This document shows, piece after piece, positions 16,581 through 22,933 of a stretch of DNA of 32,092 bases. The position numbers and the translations under genes were made by a program. Below the pieces are notes generated by a model. That model was not told the DNA's origin. It searched no databases and saw nothing but the letters and a program-made list of their open reading frames with translations. The stretch is from JAQUGA01 sp038210985 (GTDB taxonomy: Bacteria; Bacteroidota; Bacteroidia; Bacteroidales; WCHB1-69). Positions within the stretch are counted from its first letter, which is position 1, and each line of letters starts with the position of its first letter. The stretch lies in contig JBBQWB010000027.1 of the NCBI GenBank assembly GCA_038210985.1, forward strand, positions 1 through 32,092. The letters run 5' to 3'.

Positions 16581-16799
16581 TTACTTTTTCCGTTTGAGAT
16601 TTGTAACAAACCAATCAGGGAATTTCTTTTTGAGAATGTTTATGATTATTGTGGCGAGAATACCGCCAACGATACTAATGATGTATTTTATCAAATCTTC
16701 AAATGAACTAAATTGATCTGGATTTATGTCACCTAAAGATAAAGCTGCAGCAGCAGTTGCAACAGAGCCAAGGACGAAGTTTATTACGTTGTTTAGCAT
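16581..16799 (-). CDS. Small two-helix membrane protein, holin-like
   Basis: The 72-residue protein has two hydrophobic segments, about 5-23 (VINFVLGSVATAAAALSLG) and 36-56 (LIKYIISIVGGILATIIINI). An acidic turn separates them (DINPDQFSSFED) and a basic tail ends the chain (KKKFPDWFVTNLKRKK). Size, two helices and charged tail resemble small phage holins or minor membrane proteins, but that is shape only. It is the first gene of the minus-strand DUF6266 cluster, 93 bases upstream of the 214-residue DUF6266 gene. Confidence 0.65.
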   Translation of the reverse strand: MLNNVINFVLGSVATAAAALSLGDINPDQFSSFEDLIKYIISIVGGILATIIINILKKKFPDWFVTNLKRKK

Positions 16800-17099
16800 G
16801 ATTATGAGGTTTTATGTTATTGAACTTCACAAAGATAATATATTGCTTGTGAAAAATCAAGCATAACAAACAGATTATCAAGGGTGTATGATGGTTTAGC
16901 ATTGCTTTGCTTCCGAATACATAATTTAATTGATATAATCTTTTTTCAAATTAAGTGTGAGATCCATTTGAAAAATATAAAATGATGTTTTTTTGTCCTG
17001 GCTTGGATGGAATGTCAGCTGGGTTTTATTTTTTGGATGGGATGTGATTTCGCTCAGTCAAACTCGGTAAAACATATTTAAACATTTGAAAAACCATAG

Positions 17100-17316
17100 G
17101 CACCAGAAATTGTGCGTGGAGTCGAATTGCAAGCTTTTTTGAATAAAAAATACGACCCAGAGGGTGGAGATTTTTTTTCAAAAACTTTGTATAAGCTTGC
17201 AAGAGCGATGGGGAATTAAATTTGCCGTTGGTTTTTCAAATGGTAATCAAAACTTTTGGATAAAGCTTTTAGGAGGATGCGTTTCTGAGATTTTTTCTAT
17301 GTCTTTTTTAAATTAG
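17100..17316 (+). pseudogene. Frameshifted coding remnant
   Basis: One frame is open at 17100-17219 (EIVRGVELQAFLNKKYDPEG, ending LYKLARAMGN). The neighbouring frame then continues from about 17209 to a TAG at 17314 (GIKFAVGFSNGNQNFWIKLL). A one-base shift near 17210 would join them into a natural LARAMGIKFAVGF sequence. There is no good start codon. The LYKLARAMGIKF part vaguely recalls the tail of an HTH antitoxin; I do not assign a family. The rest of 16800-17330 holds nothing I can identify. Confidence 0.35.
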
Positions 17317-17330
17317 ATATCTATCATAAT

Positions 17331-18371
17331 CTAATTGTTGGATGTTTGTGAATTGTTGCTTTGAATTAAAAATTTCCAATCTAACTTATTCACTTTAATT
17401 ATAAACTCTTTAATTTCTTTAAGCATATCCTCAAATGTGGGCGAATCGCCATAAATCATCTGTTCTTGCATGGTTGTATAATCCTTTTTCCATGCTTCTA
17501 AAAGTTCTGTTGGTGGTATTGGATTAATGTATTGTGGTTGATGTAGGTTGTAATTAACCCCACCTAATTTAGCAAACTTATATCTGTGACTAACAATGGT
17601 TTGGTATAGCTCTTTGTCGAGAAGTGCTATTTGTGCAAAGTTAGTTTTAGACAATTTATAGATATCGTATAAATGTCGGCTTAAACGGTTCACTCTTATT
17701 TTATCCGCAGGACGTTGAAATTCTTCGTGCAATAGAAATATTTTTTCTAATAAGGTCCTTTCAGGATTAACTACTGGAATGGAAATTTCGGCTTGAGCAA
17801 ATGTAGCTTCTGGATAAAATTCATCTACGAGTGATGCAAATGATTTTTGTGTAAACGGTTCTCTTAAGGAGCGACAGCCAATTTCAATTTGAACCTTTGG
17901 CTGAATATAACCTGGCGAGGTAATTAAATTTGGATAATAAATTTCAATAATAACTGGATCCTGATCCGATGAATCTGCTTCAACTAATTCAATTTTCACA
18001 TCTGTAAGCCCTTTTTCTAAAAACTTGTTTGCTAATTGTGGATAAAGTGTTTTACGGATGTATGTATTTGCCTTTTTTCGTAGGGTGGTAAGTTGACTTC
18101 TGGATAAATTGCCTTCAAAATGAAAGAAGTTTCTATCTATAGCTAAATCAACATCTTCCGAAAATCTATCTATAAGTTTCCATGCTTTACTTAAGGATGT
18201 TCCCCCTTTAAATACGAGATATGTTCCTATTTCTGTTTCAAAGATAATGGCGAGGGTTTGTACTACCCACCAATCTTTTTCTACGGCATACGACGCCATG
18301 CCTGTTTGTTCGGCTATTTGAGTATAGGCGTTTATTTTAGTTTCTGCCGAAAATTGATGCCATCTATTCAT
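17331..18371 (-). CDS. AbiEii/AbiGii-type nucleotidyltransferase toxin
   Basis: This 346-residue protein of the DUF1814/AbiEii family is the toxin of type IV AbiE-like toxin-antitoxin systems that act in phage abortive infection. AbiEii-like enzymes use a nucleotidyltransferase fold and are bacteriostatic. The core motifs are FKGGTSLSK at residues 54-62 and SEDVDL at 71-76, the first supplying the G-S motif and the second the metal-binding acidic pair. EKDWWVVQ at 31-38 is another family mark, and ERTLLEK in the second half matches motif IV. It overlaps the upstream antitoxin gene by eight bases, indicating translational coupling. Confidence 0.9.
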   Translation of the reverse strand: MNRWHQFSAETKINAYTQIAEQTGMASYAVEKDWWVVQTLAIIFETEIGTYLVFKGGTSLSKAWKLIDRFSEDVDLAIDRNFFHFEGNLSRSQLTTLRKKANTYIRKTLYPQLANKFLEKGLTDVKIELVEADSSDQDPVIIEIYYPNLITSPGYIQPKVQIEIGCRSLREPFTQKSFASLVDEFYPEATFAQAEISIPVVNPERTLLEKIFLLHEEFQRPADKIRVNRLSRHLYDIYKLSKTNFAQIALLDKELYQTIVSHRYKFAKLGGVNYNLHQPQYINPIPPTELLEAWKKDYTTMQEQMIYGDSPTFEDMLKEIKEFIIKVNKLDWKFLIQSNNSQTSNN

Positions 18372-18978
18372 TTTTAGTTTTCTTTAATGCGGTTCTCATT
18401 ATTATTCTAATCCATTCAGGGGCAAGACGTATGTCGTGTTCTAGTCTGCTTTGCTTTTCATTTTTAAGCTGTTTTGCAATGATTTGTATTTCCTGATCGG
18501 TTGCGTTATCCTTGCCAATCTCTTTGAGTGCCTGAATAACCAAACTGCTAATTTCTCCTATGGTAGCTAAGTTTTTTGGGACCGTTTTTTTGAATAAGAT
18601 GGTTCGTTTGCCTATGGTGATTTTACGGGCTGCACCATCGGTAAGATAAACTACATTCATCGGCATTTGTGTAGATAATCCAAGGGCATTAAGAGCCAAT
18701 GCTCCTGTTGGTACAATGCGTGCTTTGTCACGTTTTGCAATTGCTTTTGCAATGGCTTCGGTGCTTGGTTTTAGCTCTCCCAGAATGGGATCCGTTTCTA
18801 TGCGTGTGTATATTCCACGTGCAATACGACTAATTTCCTGTTTTTTGACCAAGCGTTCTAATGCTTTGGAAACAGCTTTAGCTGTACCAAAACGCAAGAA
18901 ATCTTCGGTAAAATAAAGCGCCCCCCTCTTGGCTTTCTTTATTTTGGCAAGTATCATATATTCAACACTTTCAGTCAT
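18364..18978 (-). CDS. AbiEi-like antitoxin (DUF6088 type)
   Basis: The 204-residue protein has an N-terminal winged-helix region (FTEDFLRFGTAKAVSKALER, then ISRIARGIYTR) and a C-terminal domain typical of AbiEi/DUF6088 antitoxins. These bind DNA, repress their own operon and counter the AbiEii toxin. The frame is open to an ATG at 19002, but that codon lies inside the palindrome covering the promoter box, so the ATG at 18978 is the better start. It is transcribed just ahead of the toxin gene and overlaps it by eight bases. Confidence 0.87.
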   Translation of the reverse strand: MTESVEYMILAKIKKAKRGALYFTEDFLRFGTAKAVSKALERLVKKQEISRIARGIYTRIETDPILGELKPSTEAIAKAIAKRDKARIVPTGALALNALGLSTQMPMNVVYLTDGAARKITIGKRTILFKKTVPKNLATIGEISSLVIQALKEIGKDNATDQEIQIIAKQLKNEKQSRLEHDIRLAPEWIRIIMRTALKKTKNE

Positions 18979-18995
18979 GATTATTTGATTTATTT

Positions 18996-19022
18996 GTCGC
19001 AAAAATAGTAAATATTTGCGAC
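18996..19022 (-). promoter_or_regulatory. Palindromic operator over the AbiE promoter
   Basis: GTCGCAAA (18996-19003) and TTTGCGAC (19015-19022) are a perfect 8-bp inverted repeat with an 11-base spacer. On the minus strand, TATTTTTG at 19007-19000, a TAnnTTTG -7 box, lies within it, and the ATG at 18978 is 21 bases further. AbiEi antitoxins are known to repress by binding inverted repeats in their promoter, so this is the likely operator. Confidence 0.7.
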
Positions 19023-19360
19023 ATAAAATAATAATTAGTTGTTCATCTGTATTTTAATATAATTTCAAACTGCCCTGTACGAGAGGTGGAGGTTTTTGAA
19101 CTGATTTTTTATTTATTTCATGCCATAAATTCCCCGAACTTTTCCCCGAACTTATTACCGAACTTTTTTCACTTTTAAGCACAACTTTAAACATCCTCTC
19201 TGTTTTTAATTCTGAATGTGGGGTTTGGCTGCCTTTCATGTTTGGGAAAACCTTTCAGGAAGATTCTTTTATGGCGAGTCGAAGGAATGGGTGGTCGCAA
19301 TGGGGATAATGCTGTATTTTCTGCTTTCCAATTTTTTTATAATATAAATAATCTTACTAA

Positions 19361-19583
19361 ATCTTCTTACTAAAATCACGGCTGGCGCATATTTTTGCTT
19401 TCAAAATAAACAAGCAGGGTGATTTAAAAGGCAAATGGATAAAAGTTGGGAAGCCCAAAAAGCTGCATGACCGCATAAAAAGGATTCAGCGGATGGCGTG
19501 AAATGGCATATTTTAAAATTGAAAGAATGAGCGAAAAGAGCAAAGCTTATGTGACTTCTTTGGAACATGTGCTGAGCGAATGA
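19361..19583 (+). pseudogene. Frameshifted coding-like remnant
   Basis: The frame 19361-19501 is open (KWIKVGKPKKLHDRIKRIQR, ending RMA). A second frame, from about 19494 with an ATG at 19503, continues to a TGA at 19581 (MAYFKIERMSEKSKAYVTSL). A single frameshift would join them. There is no start for the first part and the family is not recognised. The complementary strand is also open here (19547-19783), so real coding origin is uncertain. Confidence 0.3.
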
Positions 19584-19783
19584 AGTCGAAAGAAAGAAAT
19601 TTTTAAATTGACATGAACGGAAACCGCCCTTTTTGCGGATAATAATATATTTCTTTTACCAAAAAAACAATGCTGCTGTTGGGCTTTGGGATAAAGCTCT
19701 TTTGCCTTTTTAAATCCCCTGCTTATAAATAAACTAAATGCAATAAATTGTGCCAGCCAAATAGCTTCTCTTGGATAAAAGCC
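19547..19783 (-). other. Start-less 78-codon open run
   Basis: The minus strand reads 78 sense codons with no ATG, GTG or TTG start. The product would be natural in composition (GFYPREAIWLAQFIAFSLF, then KKAKELYPKAQQQHCFFGKR). It overlaps the plus-strand remnant at 19361-19583. It could be a decayed gene or a dispersed repeat that happens to be open. Confidence 0.3.
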
Positions 19784-19802
19784 TTAAATAAACTTCTAAG
19801 CG

Positions 19803-19883
19803 GCTACTTAACATAATACTCCATTATAGGACGCGAGGACTAGGTGTGAGCAAGTACTATAATGTATATTATGTTTAAGTAGC
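19803..19883. repeat. Long stem-loop with 27-base arms
   Basis: The arms GCTACTTAACATAATA..CATTATAG (19803-19829) and its near complement (19857-19883) pair over about 25 bases with small slips. They enclose a 27-base GC-richer loop (GACGCGAGGACTAGGTGTG and following) unlike the AT-rich surroundings. It could be a cruciform, a structured RNA or a recombination site. Confidence 0.6.
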
Positions 19884-20153
19884 TTTGGAGACAAGGCATA
19901 AATGTACTTTTTCTTCGGAGAATAATGAGCCTTGTGTGCGGTGGGGGGAAGAAAGGCAGACAAAGACCATGCAAACCCCGAAATGCAGGCAAGCTAAAAT
20001 AAAACTATATTTTACTCTTTTTTACTAACGTCAAACTAAAACTGCCTAGCATTAGGGGTGGGGATTTGGCTGCCTTTTGTATTTAAATAAACCTCCTCAA
20101 TCTTCTCACTCATTCTAAATAGTGTTCGTCTATAATGTCCGATTACTTCGTTA

Positions 20154-20211
20154 TTTTTGTCAAAACTCTCAATCATTTACATGAGTAAACTCATGATCAT
20201 TTTGACAAAAA
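20154..20211. repeat. Nested inverted repeat
   Basis: The outer arms TTTTTGTCAAAA (20154-20165) and TTTTGACAAAAA (20200-20211) are complementary. The centre holds CATGAGT-aa-ACTCATG (20180-20195), a perfect 7-bp hairpin. No coding frame passes through it. Confidence 0.6.
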
Positions 20212-20509
20212 TGCCTCGTACTCGAAAATTCTAGACATCCACTAAACTTGACAATCATAAATACACAGCAAATGTACGCAGCTCTCGTACTTTAAACACT
20301 GAGTTTTCGCAGAAGGACTCACTCATATTAACTTAGAAATAAACTAAAAAATTGGAAAGCTGAAAATAGGGTGTATGCTTTGGGAAAATGATATTAGAAA
20401 GAAATCCACTGTTTTCTAAAAGTTGAGTTTCGTTTTTTATAAATTATAAAGGAATCTGAAACTTAATAAATGATTTTCTTTTATCTACTTGTTACTATTT
20501 CTGTTATAG

Positions 20510-20725
20510 ATAATCTTTAAAGCACGTCCCCCCTTTAATTTTGCAACTAAAGGGGGGCAGGATTATCGAATCTCACAGAATCGATATTATAAAGCAATAT
20601 GTTTTAATGAAAAAACATTAAAACACTCATTCATTGAAGCTCCAGCGGAACGACAAAGCAAAGGTAATACTTTTTTTGAGAAAAGTCAAGGCTTTGATAG
20701 AAAATCTGTTGAGAAAATCGTTTAA
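20510..20725 (+). pseudogene. Start-less 71-codon open run
   Basis: The plus strand is open from just after a TAG at 20507 to a TAA at 20723, with no usable start codon. The translation looks like protein (KAICFNEKTLKHSFIEAPAE, RQSKGNTFFEKSQGFDRKSV). A 10-bp hairpin CCCCCCTTTA/TAAAGGGGGG (20528-20557) and a 9-bp one (20601-20624) lie within it. Its end overlaps the last codon of the convergent UDG-like gene. It is probably the 3' part of a lost gene or a dispersed repeat; the family is not recognised. Confidence 0.35.
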
Positions 20726-22137
20726 TCCTTTTTCACCCTTGATGTTTCTATGGGTATTTCAGGAATTAATTTGGGTATTGTTTTAGAATACTCATTTAGT
20801 TTTTCATGATTTCCGTCGATACAATCGGTTAATAAAATGGGCAAAGTTGAACCAGCAATAGTTATTTCAGTAATAACTGCCGATTTGTATTGCTCTATTT
20901 TAATGTTAAATTCCTCTTTAAGAATGTTGAATGTAGTTTCTCCCACACAAATGACAAAGGAAGGACGAATTATTTTGATTTCCGTTTCCATTTTATCGAA
21001 ACAATTTTTAAATCGCAATTTCAATTCCGCTTCATCATATTTTTTTTCATCATTGACACACTTTATGCAACTTGTAATGTAACAATGCTCTACGGTTAGT
21101 CCAATTCTACTTATGATTTCACTTCTTAATTTTGAGATGTAATCATAATCTCTAAACTCAATTCTAGTGTCAATTACAAATACAGGTGGATAATCAATAA
21201 ACGCTTCCATCATCGAATTTGAGGACTTTAATATATCTGTATCTTCACATTTACCGCAAGCCCAACCCACACCTATTTCTTCCTTTAACAAGTCTTTTAA
21301 AAATATTTTGCAATACGCTATTGTTTCATTATCTGATAATTTAACGGATGCGTATTTGTGTAAACTATCAGTAGAAACATCATCATGCAAAATATATGTA
21401 TCGTAGATGTTGCAAGGTAAAAACTCATATGGTTGCACATAATTGTTTTTTTCAAAGGATACTTGTTTGAATGTGGCAAAGTTTTCTTTTAATTCTTGCG
21501 AAAGATGCTTCACATTCAAAGCGTGTTTTGGAGCAAATTTCCGGACATAAGGTTCGTAAGAATATTGATTTTCATAATAGTAAAGTCCAAAATGGACAGC
21601 ATTTATTTTTTCAATATCGCCTTCAAAAATGTCCCAGAGGGAATCAACACATGAAATAATGATTTCGGCTTGAACTGCTTGTTGAAAAGCTTGCTTTAAA
21701 TTGTATATATCATTAATGTAATATAATCTATGTTGATGAGAAATCTGAAAAACAAAATCATTTTTGTTTTCTTCATTTTTCAAGTGTTTTTCAAACTGCA
21801 AATCTTCCCATTTATAGCCCTCTGCTAGTACGAAAAATCCTGTAAATAAAAAACCATCAAATTCAGCAATCTCATCAAAAAGGATTTTAAGATTTTCGAC
21901 TTTGCATTTGCTAAGTATTGCTTCAACAAGCTCCTGACTCAAAGTAAACTCTCGTAAATATTTGGATAAAGGTTTTGAATTTAATCTAAGAAATTCATAG
22001 AAATAACCCTCTATTCTACAAGAAGCAGCAACAAATCCTGAATCAGAAGAAAGGAAAGCAGCAATATTACCATCTTTATCCACGGCAAACCATTCTGTAT
22101 CCATGCTGTGTCCAGCAGGAAAGTCAATTTCTTTCAT
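20722..22137 (-). CDS. UDG-fold [4Fe-4S] protein, catalytic motifs degenerate
   Basis: The 471-residue protein has at least two parts. The start (about 10-40) carries HSMDTEWFAVDKDGNIAAF, a motif I associate with stand-alone domains of unknown function. Residues 290-440 resemble family 4/5 uracil-DNA glycosylases: CGKC at 294-297, CYITSCIKC ending at Cys360, Cys379, and IIRPSFVICVGETTFNIL (389-406). Four cysteines so placed would bind the [4Fe-4S] cluster of that family. The catalytic GEAPG loop is replaced by VIDTRIEF and the HPS motif by LLTDCIDGN, so ordinary uracil excision is doubtful. It overlaps the radical SAM gene by four bases (ATGA). Binding of altered bases or partnership with the radical SAM enzyme is inference. 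Confidence 0.6.
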   Translation of the reverse strand: MKEIDFPAGHSMDTEWFAVDKDGNIAAFLSSDSGFVAASCRIEGYFYEFLRLNSKPLSKYLREFTLSQELVEAILSKCKVENLKILFDEIAEFDGFLFTGFFVLAEGYKWEDLQFEKHLKNEENKNDFVFQISHQHRLYYINDIYNLKQAFQQAVQAEIIISCVDSLWDIFEGDIEKINAVHFGLYYYENQYSYEPYVRKFAPKHALNVKHLSQELKENFATFKQVSFEKNNYVQPYEFLPCNIYDTYILHDDVSTDSLHKYASVKLSDNETIAYCKIFLKDLLKEEIGVGWACGKCEDTDILKSSNSMMEAFIDYPPVFVIDTRIEFRDYDYISKLRSEIISRIGLTVEHCYITSCIKCVNDEKKYDEAELKLRFKNCFDKMETEIKIIRPSFVICVGETTFNILKEEFNIKIEQYKSAVITEITIAGSTLPILLTDCIDGNHEKLNEYSKTIPKLIPEIPIETSRVKKD

Positions 22138-22892
22138 TTTAAACAGGTTTTAAATGTGATACTTTCTAATGCTTTAATAACACTTTGGTAATTGTATGCT
22201 TCAATAATTGCCTTACTCGGACTAAATGAGCAAAATCCAATCTTTTTATCCCAACTTATGGAACAAAATTGCTTACTGATGGTACAGCTTGTTAAACAGC
22301 TCGTTGATTGAAAATTAGGACGTGAAGCAACTTCTGCAACTTCTTTGACAGTAGGAATTAAATTGAATTTTCGGGGAATGAAAATGATGTTTTTCTCAGT
22401 AAATCCGATAGAATATAATTTTTGGGTCAGTTTTTTTGCTTCCGCTATTTGATGACTCGATATTAATAAATTTATCCCAGTTTTAATATCGTATCGACTT
22501 ATCCTTTTCAACATTTTAATGGTTTCAAGAACTTCATTTTGATTGTTTGGATCATGAATAGTGAGGTGTATTTTGTCGGGACGATTTTTCACAAGTAACC
22601 TAAAAACCTCATCATTAAAAAGAGGTATGCCATTACTTGTAATGCTGACAAAAAGATGAGGCGTAAGAGCAGAAATAATTTCAAAAACCCCTTTGTATTC
22701 AAAGGGTTCGCCACCACCTAAAGAGAAAGCCTTTACTCCGTTTTTCGAACAATCAAGGGCAAGTTCAATCACCTCGTTTGTTTTCCACAAATTGATGCCC
22801 GAAGTTGAACTATTATTATAACAAAAATCGCAGGATTTAGTACAAAAATTGCTAAGGTCTAGTGAAATTCGCTCTAAGTGAGTAGAAATCAT
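22134..22892 (-). CDS. Radical SAM protein with auxiliary cysteines
   Basis: This 252-residue radical SAM enzyme has the cluster motif CTKSCDFC (Cys17, 21, 24), GGGEP at 59-63 for SAM binding and a partial TIM barrel behind it. Near the C-terminus Cys199, 203, 210, 221 and 250 could hold a second iron-sulfur cluster in a SPASM or twitch-like way. It is shorter than SPASM maturases and shows no viperin-type signature that I can see. The substrate is unknown. It lies 41 bases after hsdR on the same strand and overlaps the UDG-like gene by four bases, so the two are translated together and may be co-transcribed with the restriction operon. Confidence 0.85.
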   Translation of the reverse strand: MISTHLERISLDLSNFCTKSCDFCYNNSSTSGINLWKTNEVIELALDCSKNGVKAFSLGGGEPFEYKGVFEIISALTPHLFVSITSNGIPLFNDEVFRLLVKNRPDKIHLTIHDPNNQNEVLETIKMLKRISRYDIKTGINLLISSHQIAEAKKLTQKLYSIGFTEKNIIFIPRKFNLIPTVKEVAEVASRPNFQSTSCLTSCTISKQFCSISWDKKIGFCSFSPSKAIIEAYNYQSVIKALESITFKTCLK

Positions 22893-22933
22893 TGCTTTTC
22901 TTTTTTTTGAATTAATCTAAAAATCTATTTTCA

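Larger units (their letters stand above)
19218..20077. repeat. Pair of 20-bp direct repeats flanking a repeat-rich gap
   Basis: GTGGGGTTTGGCTGCCTTT at 19218-19236 recurs as GTGGGGATTTGGCTGCCTTT at 20058-20077 (one added base). Both copies are preceded by related CAAACT / ACTGCC sequence. The 820 bases between hold decayed coding-like runs and a long stem-loop. There is no intact gene from 18979 to 20721. The remaining parts of the gap show no feature beyond those listed. Confidence 0.5.

Noticed and set aside
17016..17024. CAGCTGGG as a distal copy of the tRNA-Lys 3' end
   Set aside because: Only eight bases match, and in the wrong orientation for a direct att repeat.
18979..19002. Longer AbiEi-like start at 19002
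   Set aside because: The codon lies in the palindrome that contains the -7 box; the start at 18978 suits both family and promoter.
19054..19239. 61-codon minus-strand open frame
   Set aside because: It is Ser/Lys-rich with no recognisable domain, and its far end overlaps a direct repeat. It is probably chance.
22134..22892. Prokaryotic viperin
   Set aside because: The cluster motif is CTKSCDFC and the protein is short with extra C-terminal cysteines; I see no viperin-specific signature or adjacent nucleotide kinase.
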